Source of the DNA: Metaruminococcus_A sp003150405
Lineage (GTDB): Bacteria; Bacillota; Clostridia; Oscillospirales; Ruminococcaceae
Length of the DNA stretch: 20,782 nucleotides
Assembly (NCBI GenBank): GCA_902489745.1
Contig: CABUBB010000029.1
Coordinates: 1 to 20,782, forward strand
Direction: 5' to 3'
Below, piece by piece: positions 7,041-15,027 of the stretch; the first letter of the stretch is position 1, and each line of letters begins with the position of its first letter. A program made the translations under genes and the position numbers. Below the pieces are notes generated by a model. It was not told the DNA's origin and searched no databases. It was given only the letters and a program-made list of their open reading frames with translations.

Positions 7041-8438
7041 CTACTCGGCATGGCGGCCCCGTTTATACTGCTTATGCAGTGCTGGCGCAAACCGTTTGAC
7101 CAGGCCGACCAGTTCTTCGTCGCTGATAACGGTTTGGCGTTCCGCCGCATACTCTGCATCCACCCATTCTTTGATTTTACCCACCAGCTCAGAATGTTTG
7201 TCTACCTTTGCCTCGTCGGGCAGGCGGTAAAACTGGTTAATCCAGAAGGCGATGCCCGCTAGGCCGGAGACGTTGCTCACCGAAACGATTGCAGGGCGGT
7301 TTAAAATCTTACCGGTATCAAAAATATTATAGATCTCTTCATCTTTCAAGAGCCCATCCGCGTGAATACCTGCCCGGGTAACGTTGAAATTTTGCCCGAC
7401 AAACGGGGTCATCGGCGGAATGTCGTAACCAATTTCACTTTGGTAATAATCCGCAAGATCGGTAATAGCGGAGAGATCCATGCCGTCGGTCGTTCCTTTG
7501 AGGGACGCATAATGAATCGCCATTGCCTCCAACGGCACGTTGCCAGTGCGCTCCCCAATACCAAAGAGCGAACAGTTGACGGCACAGGCGCCAAACAGCC
7601 AAGCGGTAGCAGCATTGGCAACTCCCATATAAAAGTCATTGTGGCCATGCCATTCCAGCATCTCCGGCGGTACTTCGGAATAATGCTGCAAACCATATAT
7701 AATCCCCGGCACGCTGCGCGGCAGAGAAACACCGGTGTAAGGCACGCCATAGCCCATCGTATCACAGGCGCGGATCTTAATTGGGATATCCGCACTCTGA
7801 GACATCTCCATCAGCGCGTTGGTAAACGGCACCACAAAGCCGTAAAAATCGGCGCGGGTAATATCCTCAAAATGGCAACGCGGGCGCAGACCCGCCTCAA
7901 TGGCGTCTGCCACCACTGAAAGGTAGTGCTCCAATGCCTGTTTACGGGTCATTTTCAGCTTGTTGAAGATGTGATAATCCGAACAGCTCACCAGAATTCC
8001 AGTTTCTTTGATGCCAATGTCCTTAACCAGTTTAAAATCCTCTTTGCTGGCGCGGATCCAGGTGGTGATTTCTGGGAATTCGAAGCCCAAATCCATACAT
8101 TGTTTGAGCGCTTCGCGGTCCTTTTCGCTGTAGACAAAAAATTCCGTCTGTCGGATAATCCCTTTTGGCCCGCCCAAGCGGTGCAGCAGTTTATAGATCT
8201 CCACCATCTGCTCCACGGTGTACGGCGCACGGGACTGCTGGCCGTCGCGGAAGGTGGTGTCGGTAATCCAAATATCCTCCTGCATATTCATCGGCACACG
8301 GCGATTGTTGAAAGGAGTCTTTGGTATTTCATCATAAGGGAACATATCGCGGAACAGACGTGGTTCCTTAATATCCTGAAGGGTATAGCGGTAGGTTTTT
8401 TCTTCAAGCAGGTTTGATTTTGGATTGATTTCAATCAT
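7041..8438 (-). CDS. HMGL/DRE-TIM acyltransferase, probable Re-citrate synthase
   Basis: The 465-residue enzyme belongs to the isopropylmalate/homocitrate synthase superfamily. It has DTTFRDGQQ (60-68, the R-D-G-Q active-site strand), HFEDITR (189-195), HGHND (264-268, two metal-binding His) and GIGERTGNVPLE (293-304). It lacks the C-terminal leucine-binding LeuA domain. The N-terminal block LFRDMFPYDEIPK (28-40) and the overall length recall the Re-citrate synthases of anaerobic Clostridia, which condense acetyl-CoA and oxaloacetate. That subfamily call rests on remembered pattern, and homocitrate or citramalate synthase remain possible. The first in-frame ATG (8486) lies inside the operator, while GGGAG stands 6 nt before the ATG at 8438, which is therefore the chosen start. 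First gene of the operon. Confidence 0.82.
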   Translation of the reverse strand: MIEINPKSNLLEEKTYRYTLQDIKEPRLFRDMFPYDEIPKTPFNNRRVPMNMQEDIWITDTTFRDGQQSRAPYTVEQMVEIYKLLHRLGGPKGIIRQTEFFVYSEKDREALKQCMDLGFEFPEITTWIRASKEDFKLVKDIGIKETGILVSCSDYHIFNKLKMTRKQALEHYLSVVADAIEAGLRPRCHFEDITRADFYGFVVPFTNALMEMSQSADIPIKIRACDTMGYGVPYTGVSLPRSVPGIIYGLQHYSEVPPEMLEWHGHNDFYMGVANAATAWLFGACAVNCSLFGIGERTGNVPLEAMAIHYASLKGTTDGMDLSAITDLADYYQSEIGYDIPPMTPFVGQNFNVTRAGIHADGLLKDEEIYNIFDTGKILNRPAIVSVSNVSGLAGIAFWINQFYRLPDEAKVDKHSELVGKIKEWVDAEYAAERQTVISDEELVGLVKRFAPALHKQYKRGRHAE

Positions 8439-8470
8439 AGCTGTCTCCCTCTTTTCCATTTTCTTAATTT

Positions 8471-8492
8471 GTATAATTGTATACAATTATAC
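8471..8492. promoter_or_regulatory. 22-bp perfect palindrome, probable GntR operator
   Basis: The palindrome has the core TTGTATACAA with GTATAA/TTATAC flanks and is perfect across 22 bp. It resembles FCD-type GntR sites (TTGT-n-ACAA) and lies roughly +7 to +28 of the predicted transcript, where a bound repressor would block elongation. The adjacent GntR gene is the natural candidate to bind it. Confidence 0.75.
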
Positions 8493-8505
8493 GATTTATA
8501 ACATC

Positions 8506-8534
8506 ATTATATTCTTTTGCAGGATGATTGTCAA
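8506..8534 (-). promoter_or_regulatory. Perfect-consensus sigma-A promoter of the citrate-synthase-like operon
   Basis: On the minus strand TTGACA (8529-8534), a 17-bp spacer, then TATAAT (8506-8511). Both hexamers are exact consensus, so basal activity should be high and control must come from repression at the downstream palindrome. The rest of the gap (8535-8733) is AT-rich and shows nothing else I can support. Confidence 0.85.
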
Positions 8535-8733
8535 TAAAATTGCAGAATTGTTTTTGATTTTCTTTTTCAGAGCACTTTACGAGAACAAAGCGAATATTTA
8601 TCACTCCTTAAAATTCACCTCTAAAATCTTTTTGCAGTATACGGCTATTTCCTTGAACCCTCACACCTCGTCAAATTTGTGAACCCATTGATTACGTGAT
8701 TCATCATAAAACAAAAATACATCGAATGGCACG

Positions 8734-8768
8734 CAGTAAAAGGCGGCAGGGCAAATTACCCTGCCGCC
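8734..8768 (-). terminator. Intrinsic terminator of the GT4-zincin pair
   Basis: GGCGGCAGGG (8742-8751) and CCCTGCCGCC (8759-8768) form a perfect 10-bp stem with a 7-nt loop, followed on the minus strand by TTTTACTG. It lies 40 bp past the stop of the DUF3267-type gene. Confidence 0.85.
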
Positions 8769-8807
8769 AGCACACCGAAAACAGCGGTATCCCCATTTTG
8801 AGCTGGA

Positions 8808-9428
8808 TTACACCTCGCCGCCGGTCTTTTCAAACACCAGAAAGCCGCACGCACTGGGATGATCCAAAAACCAGCCCTTTCGGTGGCGCAGAGCTTTCAG
8901 TGCAATGGTAATATCTCCACCTGTGGTCAGAATATTTAAACCACTCAAATAAACCAACAGCGGACTCCCAGCAACCAGTGCAGCCAAAAAGAACCCCACG
9001 CCGAGCACTAGAAATGGAGCCAGGCAACCAAACAGATAGCCTCCAAAGCGGAGCGGTTCCCAGCAGGTACAATAAGGCGTCAGCGATTTCCACATCATAC
9101 CGAAATGAATGCTGTTCCACCCATCCCGGCAAAACAAGCTCCAAGCTAGGCCATGGAGCAACTCATGCACAGGAACAAGCACTAGAAACAGCGCCAGGAT
9201 CACCAACGCCTCCCAGGAACGGTCAAAGCCCAAAGGCCCGCCGCGAATCACCGCGTACAACACCAGACAGATAACCACAAGTGGGCCGGCAATCAAAAAC
9301 GCCATGACATTGGCTTTCAGCACCGAAATCACACCGTTTATCTTCCGGTGGCCCTCCGCCTGCATCCGGGCACACTCCCGCTCAAACACCGCTGTGCGTT
9401 GCTGCAACGCTTTATCGCTTCTTTTCAC
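8808..9428 (-). CDS. DUF3267-type putative membrane zincin peptidase
   Basis: The 206-residue protein has four hydrophobic segments (about 40-61, 71-88, 129-153 and 155-170) and the zinc motif HELLH (88-92) at the end of the second, preceded by VLVP. A later TGGD (169-172) could supply the third ligand, and the ending FLDHPSACGFLVFEK (187-201) is typical of DUF3267 proteins. The family is predicted to be membrane metalloproteases, but substrates are unknown. It follows the glycosyltransferase gene after 11 bp, so the two are cotranscribed. That pairing hints at an envelope-related role, which is inference only. Confidence 0.78.
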   Translation of the reverse strand: MKRSDKALQQRTAVFERECARMQAEGHRKINGVISVLKANVMAFLIAGPLVVICLVLYAVIRGGPLGFDRSWEALVILALFLVLVPVHELLHGLAWSLFCRDGWNSIHFGMMWKSLTPYCTCWEPLRFGGYLFGCLAPFLVLGVGFFLAALVAGSPLLVYLSGLNILTTGGDITIALKALRHRKGWFLDHPSACGFLVFEKTGGEV

Positions 9429-9439
9429 AACAGCCTCCG

Positions 9440-10465
9440 TTAAAGCGATTCATAAATCGCTTTTAATTCCGCTCCAATGTTCCGAATATCCTTTTGTTTT
9501 GCCACCTCATAGCCCGCCTCGGTCAAGTCGGGCAGCTTTCCTTCCAGAATATCCCGAATTTTCTGTTCAAATCCATCCACACCAGTGGCCTTGTAGACGT
9601 TTACACCATCGGCAAACCAACCCTCATAAATGGGAATGTCGCGGATCAGTACCTTTTGCCTTGCAGCAAGGGCCTCCAGCAGCACAATTCCCTCCGTCTC
9701 CTCAAAGGTGGGGAACAAAAACAGATCCGCGCCGTAATAGGCAGTGCGGAGCACCTCTGGCTCCACATACCCCGCAAAGCAAAGATTTGGAAGTTTGACC
9801 TTAAGTGCCTCCCGGATTTTCTGCGGAATGAGTTTGGGATCGGTATAACCAAACCAAATAAATTTATATTCCGGCGTCCGCTCGGCAAGCTCCACAAAGT
9901 CGAGAATCCCCTTGCGTTCAATGTACAAGCCGACCGCCATAACGACTTTATCCTCTTTGGAATAACCGAATTTTTCCCGGAAGGCCCTGCCGTCCTCCCC
10001 CTCCGGGCGCTCATAAAAGGAAAGGTCAATGCCATTGGAGACCGCTGTAATCGGCTTTTGAATGCCATATCCCTCCAGCAGCGATTTGGAGTACGGTGTC
10101 GGCGTGACAATGTGATCGCCGAGGGAGTAGGAACTCACCAGCCATTTTTTAAAAAGCGGAGCAATCTGGTTGGAGAGCAGAAAGGAATTACGAAAATCCT
10201 CTTCGGTGGAATGCGCATGGTAAACCACTTTTTTGCCCTGCCGGTGCGCCTTGCGCGCCAGATGGCGAGATTTTAAGCCATAGGTGTTGATGTGCGCCAC
10301 GTCGTAATCATCCGTTTGATCCAGTGTATACGGTACGCCGGCGTACTCAAGCGCCTTCATCTGGTGCCGGATAGCTCGTCCAAGCCCGGATTTGGATACA
10401 TATTTTAATCCTTCGGTATACAGTAGAACCTTCAAATCCATCACCCTTTTATTTATTGTTTCCAT
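9440..10465 (-). CDS. GT4 glycosyltransferase, diacylglycerol-glucosyltransferase-like
   Basis: The 341-residue protein has the GT-B fold pattern of family GT4. The N-terminal acceptor half includes SKSGLGRAIRHQMKALEYAG (24-43), the hinge contains AVSNGID (141-147), the donor half begins at VVMAVGLYIERKG (174-186, phosphate-binding R184/K185), and EETEGIVLLE (255-264) gives the E-x7-E retaining motif. The acceptor-side pattern resembles Firmicutes alpha-monoglucosyldiacylglycerol synthases, which build glycolipid anchors on the inner membrane face, but other acceptors are possible. The ATG at 10465 has a GGTGA site about 9 nt away, while the second ATG (10441) has its AGGG too close. First gene of a two-gene operon with the DUF3267-type protein. 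Confidence 0.85.
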   Translation of the reverse strand: METINKRVMDLKVLLYTEGLKYVSKSGLGRAIRHQMKALEYAGVPYTLDQTDDYDVAHINTYGLKSRHLARKAHRQGKKVVYHAHSTEEDFRNSFLLSNQIAPLFKKWLVSSYSLGDHIVTPTPYSKSLLEGYGIQKPITAVSNGIDLSFYERPEGEDGRAFREKFGYSKEDKVVMAVGLYIERKGILDFVELAERTPEYKFIWFGYTDPKLIPQKIREALKVKLPNLCFAGYVEPEVLRTAYYGADLFLFPTFEETEGIVLLEALAARQKVLIRDIPIYEGWFADGVNVYKATGVDGFEQKIRDILEGKLPDLTEAGYEVAKQKDIRNIGAELKAIYESL

Positions 10466-10563
10466 TATAACGGTTCACCGCCTCAAAATCAACCACCCGC
10501 GAGGCGACCCCCATTTCTCAACGTATACGGGAGGCTTTTCCAGTTTGTTTTTGCATAAAGAGG

Positions 10564-10592
10564 TTGAATTTTTCATAGCATGGGTGTATAAT
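10564..10592 (+). promoter_or_regulatory. Sigma-A promoter upstream of the GH43 operon
   Basis: TTGAAT (10564-10569), 17-bp spacer, TATAAT (10587-10592). It would give a leader of about 165 nt before the GH43 start. I see no terminator or clear riboswitch in that leader. The 297-bp gap (10466-10762) must also hold the divergent GT4 promoter, for which only a weak TTGGTT/TATGAA candidate is visible. Confidence 0.6.
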
Positions 10593-10689
10593 TTGAACCA
10601 ATCGTAGATATTATGTCAGTTTTTTGTTCTATTTTATGACCCTTGTTTGTGTGATTTCTCCATAAAAGTAGTAGATTTTCTATTTTTCT

Positions 10690-10723
10690 TATGGTACAAT
10701 GAGGGTACCTTTGGGTAGACCCT
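10690..10723 (+). promoter_or_regulatory. Second, extended -10 promoter of GH43 with inverted repeat
   Basis: TACAAT (10695-10700) preceded by TGG forms an extended -10 without a good -35. Just downstream, AGGGT (10702-10706) and ACCCT (10719-10723) form an inverted repeat in the initial transcribed region, a possible operator. Both calls are tentative. Confidence 0.4.
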
Positions 10724-10762
10724 GTTAAAAATAATGAAAACAAACAAGAAAGGACTATCAAC

Positions 10763-12319
10763 ATGATCCAGAACCCCGTATTGACCGGATTTCACGCAGA
10801 CCCTTCCATGATCTGCGTCGACGGCACCTTCTATGTTGCAAACTCCACTTTTGAGTACTTCCCCGGCGTGCGCATCAGCGCCTCCAAAGACCTCGCAAAC
10901 TGGGAATGCGTCGCTACCCCGCTCGACCGCACTGATTTTCTTGACATGCAGGGCAACGTCGAGTCCGCAGGCATCTGGGCGCCGTGCTTAACCTACCACA
11001 ACGATATGTTCTACCTGGTTTTTACAGATGTAAAGGCCTGGAAGCACCTTCCCTTTAAGGACACCCACAACTATATTACTACAGCGCGGGATATTAAAGG
11101 CCCGTGGAGCGAGCCGGTTTACATCAACAGCAGCGGTTTTGACCCCTCTCTTTTCCACGATGATGACGGCCGTAAGTATTTTGTCAATATGGAGTGGGAT
11201 TTCCGCAAGCCGAACCCGGACACCTTCTCCGGCATTCTGGTCACCGAGCTTGATCCAATCACCTTAGAGCCGATTTCGGAACCGCGCAAGGTCTTTAAAG
11301 GTTCGGATCACAAATGGGTGGAAGGCCCGCACATTTATAAAAAAGACGGCTGGTATTATATGGTTGTTGCAGAGGGCGGTACCTTCTACGGCCATGCCGC
11401 TACCGTTGCCCGCTCCAGAGACATTTATGGCCCGTATGAAATGCATCCGAACACCTTTTTGGTCACGACCAAGGACGCGCCGGATTCTCCCATTCAGAAA
11501 TGCGGCCACGCCAGCTGGTGCCAAGGTCCGGACGGCCGTTGGTTTACCGCTTTCCTCTGCTCTCGCCCCTATTACAACAAACGCTGTGTCTTAGGGCGTG
11601 AGACTTCCATTAACGAAATGGTCTGGGTCAACGATTGGCCGTATCTGAAAAACATGACCGTTGTTCCGGACGCAGAATTTGAAGGCTATGGAGAGAAACA
11701 CGAAAAGAAATTCTTTAATTACACCTTTGGTACCGACGAGTTCTACCGGGAATTCAACTCCCTGCGCGTTCCCTGTGCGCATCAGGTCGGCCCGGACAAC
11801 ACACTGCGCATTTACGGCGGTGAATCGCTCTACTCAAACCAGCGCCAGAACATGTTTGTCCGTCGCCAGATGCACATGGATTTTCAGGCAACCACCTGCC
11901 TGACCAATCCAAACCGGCACTTTAAAAAATTCGGCGGCCTGCTCTACCGTTATGACGAGCTCAGCCAGTACCTCCTCAAGGTCGCTTACGACGAAGTGAA
12001 GGACTGTCAAACCATCAGCATCATGAGCTTTAAGCAACGTGCTTTTGAGATGCCGCTCGGCGAAAACGAAATTGAAATCCCCAAGGATGTTAAGAAGGTT
12101 TGGCTGCGTGTCACTGCGCATAAGGAAACCGCTCGTTTTTCCTACTCCTTTGACGGTGAAAACTTTACCGAAATTGACTATGACATTGATACCACTGTCC
12201 TCTCCGATGACTTCAACACTGGCTTTACCGGCGCGTTCATCGGTATGTATGCGGCGGATTTGGAGTACAACGAATCCTCCTATGTCGATTTCCACAGCTT
12301 TACCTATGAAGTTCTCTAA
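10763..12319 (+). CDS. GH43 beta-xylosidase / alpha-L-arabinofuranosidase, cytoplasmic
   Basis: The 518-residue enzyme begins directly with the catalytic five-bladed propeller and has no signal peptide. HADPS (11-15) supplies the general base D13, GFDPSLF (125-131) supplies the pKa-modulating D127, and WVEGPHIYK (185-193) supplies the general acid E187. Their spacing is nearly identical to that of the Selenomonas beta-xylosidase SXA. From about residue 320 a concanavalin-like C-terminal domain (GH43_C2 type) follows, which in this group shapes the active site. The expected reaction is inverting release of xylose from non-reducing ends of xylo-oligosaccharides, often with some arabinofuranosidase activity. 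AAAGGA precedes the ATG. The response regulator starts 58 bp after the stop, so the gene heads a three-gene operon. Confidence 0.92.
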   Translation: MIQNPVLTGFHADPSMICVDGTFYVANSTFEYFPGVRISASKDLANWECVATPLDRTDFLDMQGNVESAGIWAPCLTYHNDMFYLVFTDVKAWKHLPFKDTHNYITTARDIKGPWSEPVYINSSGFDPSLFHDDDGRKYFVNMEWDFRKPNPDTFSGILVTELDPITLEPISEPRKVFKGSDHKWVEGPHIYKKDGWYYMVVAEGGTFYGHAATVARSRDIYGPYEMHPNTFLVTTKDAPDSPIQKCGHASWCQGPDGRWFTAFLCSRPYYNKRCVLGRETSINEMVWVNDWPYLKNMTVVPDAEFEGYGEKHEKKFFNYTFGTDEFYREFNSLRVPCAHQVGPDNTLRIYGGESLYSNQRQNMFVRRQMHMDFQATTCLTNPNRHFKKFGGLLYRYDELSQYLLKVAYDEVKDCQTISIMSFKQRAFEMPLGENEIEIPKDVKKVWLRVTAHKETARFSYSFDGENFTEIDYDIDTTVLSDDFNTGFTGAFIGMYAADLEYNESSYVDFHSFTYEVL

Positions 12320-12377
12320 TCCTGAAGCATGAAGCAGGCGCATTTTAATGCCGCCGCTTGGAAAGGCAGGTGATAAA

Positions 12378-13208
12378 ATGACTACGTTGGTAATAGCAGA
12401 TGATGAACACTTGATCCGGCAGGGCTTGAATTCCCTCAACTGGGAATCGGTCGACGTCAAGGTTGTTGGTACAGCCTCCCACGGTATGGAATGCTGGAAT
12501 ATGGTTGAAGAGCTTAAACCGGATATTCTGCTGACAGACATTCATATGCAGGGGTATAAGGGCACCGAAATTGCCCGCATGATTAAGGAAAAAGGCCTTC
12601 TGACCAAGGTCATTTTTCTCACCGGCTACAAGGATTTTGAATACGCCAGAGAAGCTGTTGAGCTCGGTGTGGTCGCATTTGTGCTCAAGCCTTCCGACCC
12701 GAATGAGATTTTTGAAGCGGTAAACAAGGCGAAAATTCAAATTGAACAAACCAACCTGATTATGAGCGAGCAAAGCTCGCTCATGCGTCAGGTCAAAGAA
12801 AATCAGATGGCGTTGTTTGACAAACTACTTCCCAATGAGGAAATGCTGAAAAACGAGACGGTCAAACAGCTCATCCAGTACTTAAAGAGCCATTATTCTG
12901 AGGAGATTACCCTCGGTTCGGCGAGTGAAATTGTACATCTTTGTCCGGTTTACCTGAGCCGGTTGGTCAAAAAGGAGACCGGGAACACATTTCTTGAAAT
13001 TCTTACTCGGGTACGGATGGAGCAGGCATGTAATATGCTCCGGGACCCGAACAACAAGATTTACGAAATTGCGCTTGCTGTTGGCATTAAGGACTCAAAA
13101 TATTTCAGCCAGATTTTCAAACGTTATTATGGCATGACGCCGGTTGAATTCCGGCAAAATCTGCTCAACAACATCAATCCCCTGGAAGTTGGTGTCAGCG
13201 AACGATGA
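12378..13208 (+). CDS. Response regulator with AraC-type DNA-binding domain (YesN-like)
   Basis: The 276-residue protein has a receiver domain (about 3-120) with acidic D8/D9, phospho-acceptor D54 in DILLTDIHM, T82 and K104 in LKPSD. A linker of about 40 residues follows, then a short AraC DNA-binding domain (about 163-262) with two helix-turn-helix units. It is shorter than many YesN proteins because the linker is reduced. The frame is open from 12348, but the ATG at 12378 is preferred because AGGTGA lies just before it and it starts at the first receiver strand. Its TGA overlaps the kinase start (ATGA). It probably activates the sugar-binding-protein promoters downstream (inference from context and shared promoter repeats). 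Confidence 0.93.
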   Translation: MTTLVIADDEHLIRQGLNSLNWESVDVKVVGTASHGMECWNMVEELKPDILLTDIHMQGYKGTEIARMIKEKGLLTKVIFLTGYKDFEYAREAVELGVVAFVLKPSDPNEIFEAVNKAKIQIEQTNLIMSEQSSLMRQVKENQMALFDKLLPNEEMLKNETVKQLIQYLKSHYSEEITLGSASEIVHLCPVYLSRLVKKETGNTFLEILTRVRMEQACNMLRDPNNKIYEIALAVGIKDSKYFSQIFKRYYGMTPVEFRQNLLNNINPLEVGVSER

Positions 13209-14983
13209 TTCGATCATTCATTCGCCGTGTAAGACAGTCATTTTTGGACCTGCAAATCCGCAAAAAACTTCTGCTTTCATTTGCTGTGTTGATTGCGCTG
13301 CCGGTTACATTAATGGCTGTTTTTTATTTGACGAATTCCAAAGTCATTTTGGAACGGAAATCTTCTAATTATACGGCGGATATTCTCACGGAATTGTGCA
13401 AGAACATTGAGAACACCTCCAGTGCGTTGGACTCTGCCTATGTTCAACTCACCAACAACGAAGGTGTCCAGCGCATGCTGACCGCTATTGCGCAGAATGA
13501 ATTTTTTTCACTGGATGACAACAGTATTGACGCCGCTTTGCGCGACGTCATGTACGGTCATTCCAGCGTAAATTCCATTTATTTACTCACTTATGACGAC
13601 CCTTCGCTCTGCTTTTCGGTTCCACAGGGTACCAACCCGGAAATTACCGAGGAATCCCTTTCCATTATTGATAATAATTCTTACAAGGCCTCCTGGATCA
13701 ATTTGGAGCCAGGCATGGTCACCTATGGAAGGGTTATTTACTCCACCAAAAGCCTTACACCGCTTGGGTACCTTATTGTGAATATGCCAGAGGAAAGCCT
13801 GTTCAAAATATACAGCGATATTTCTCTCTACAAAGACGGCGGTATCTTTATCACCGATCATTCCGGCACCATCCTTAGCCATGAGAATAAATCACTGTTG
13901 TATTCCCAGGTGGGGCCGGATTATCTCACCTTTATTCACAATCCCAGCGACACGCCTTTTTCTTTGCGGAGCATTGATGGGGAAAACTATTACATCGCCT
14001 GTAAATCTCTAAATCAAGGGCAATGGTATTTGTTTTACCAAATCAGCGCTTATGACTTTGAAAAGGATTTCTTCACCTTAACCCAGATCTTTTTTGTAAT
14101 TACACTGGTTATTTTAATTTTAACGCTGACCGTTTCGGTGTTCCTTGCAAAATCCATTTCTGATCCCATCAGCAAGCTCACTCTAACCGTACAGAAGGTT
14201 CAAAACGGTAATTTTAACATTCATAACGATTATCATTCAAAGGATGAAGTCGGCCTTTTAAGTGACAGTTTCAACGCTATGATCGACAATACCAATGAGC
14301 TTATTCAAACCATTTACCAAAAAGAATTACTCAAACAACAGGCCGAGCTCAAATATTTGCAATTTCAAATCAATCCGCATTTTCTCTACAACACTTTGGA
14401 AACCATCAACTGGATTTCCCGTATCCAAGGTGTTCCCGAAGCCGGAGAAATTGCGAAAGCACTTGGTGATCTGATGCGTGAAGGATTGCGCAACGACGAC
14501 TTTGTCACCATTGAACGTGAAATCAAAAATGTACAAAACTACCTTTTGATTCAAAAATACCGTTATGGCGATAAAATTGATGTAACCATTAATATTGATC
14601 CAAGCATTGCTCAGGTAAAAACCCCCAAATTTATTCTGCAGCCTCTCATTGAAAATGCTATCAGCCATGGTGTAGACCCCAAGATCGAGGGCGGCAAAAT
14701 CAGCATCTTTGGCGGCTACGATGGCAAGGATATTATCATCACCATTGAAGATGACGGTGTCGGCATACCGCCGGATAAACTGCGCAATCTGCTCAATGAA
14801 AATTTGCGGAAAAATCAGGAGAACAGCAGGCATACCCATATTGGTCTTTTAAATGTCCATAAACGGCTTCAGCTCTCCTTTGGCTCACAGTACGGGCTTG
14901 CTATTCACAGTGAGGTCTCTGTCGGTACAGTTGTTACCATACGTATCCCACACGATGTACCGGATCCCCCTACTCAAAATTAA
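13205..14983 (+). CDS. Sensor histidine kinase, YesM/LytS type
   Basis: The 592-residue protein has a first membrane helix (about 22-43), an extracellular sensor region of dCache type (about 45-285), a second helix (about 293-315), a HAMP domain (about 316-368) and a His_kinase domain with QINPHFLYNTLETINW (388-403; H392 is phosphorylated). The C-terminal ATPase has PLIENAISHG (480-489, N-box), DDGVGIP (516-522, G1) and HIGLLNVHKRL (545-555, G2). It should autophosphorylate in response to an external sugar signal and pass the phosphate to the overlapping response regulator. In related systems sensing may go through a sugar-binding lipoprotein; two such proteins are encoded nearby. It is the last gene of the GH43 operon. 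Confidence 0.94.
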   Translation: MIRSFIRRVRQSFLDLQIRKKLLLSFAVLIALPVTLMAVFYLTNSKVILERKSSNYTADILTELCKNIENTSSALDSAYVQLTNNEGVQRMLTAIAQNEFFSLDDNSIDAALRDVMYGHSSVNSIYLLTYDDPSLCFSVPQGTNPEITEESLSIIDNNSYKASWINLEPGMVTYGRVIYSTKSLTPLGYLIVNMPEESLFKIYSDISLYKDGGIFITDHSGTILSHENKSLLYSQVGPDYLTFIHNPSDTPFSLRSIDGENYYIACKSLNQGQWYLFYQISAYDFEKDFFTLTQIFFVITLVILILTLTVSVFLAKSISDPISKLTLTVQKVQNGNFNIHNDYHSKDEVGLLSDSFNAMIDNTNELIQTIYQKELLKQQAELKYLQFQINPHFLYNTLETINWISRIQGVPEAGEIAKALGDLMREGLRNDDFVTIEREIKNVQNYLLIQKYRYGDKIDVTINIDPSIAQVKTPKFILQPLIENAISHGVDPKIEGGKISIFGGYDGKDIIITIEDDGVGIPPDKLRNLLNENLRKNQENSRHTHIGLLNVHKRLQLSFGSQYGLAIHSEVSVGTVVTIRIPHDVPDPPTQN

Positions 14984-15016
14984 AAATCCCCCCTGTGATA
15001 AGCAGGGGGGATTTTT
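14982..15016. terminator. Bidirectional intrinsic terminator after the histidine kinase
   Basis: A 14-bp stem (14982-14995 with 15003-15016) with CCCCCCTG/CAGGGGGG core, A5/T5 at the base and a 7-nt loop. The A-tract partly overlaps the kinase stop codon. It ends the plus-strand operon and could also stop leftward transcripts. Confidence 0.93.
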
Positions 15017-15027
15017 ATTCCCTATTT

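Noticed and set aside
11834..12773. Minus-strand frames of 235 and 142 codons across the GH43 end and the response regulator
   Set aside because: Antisense to two genes with intact catalytic and phospho-acceptor motifs; no initiation signal.
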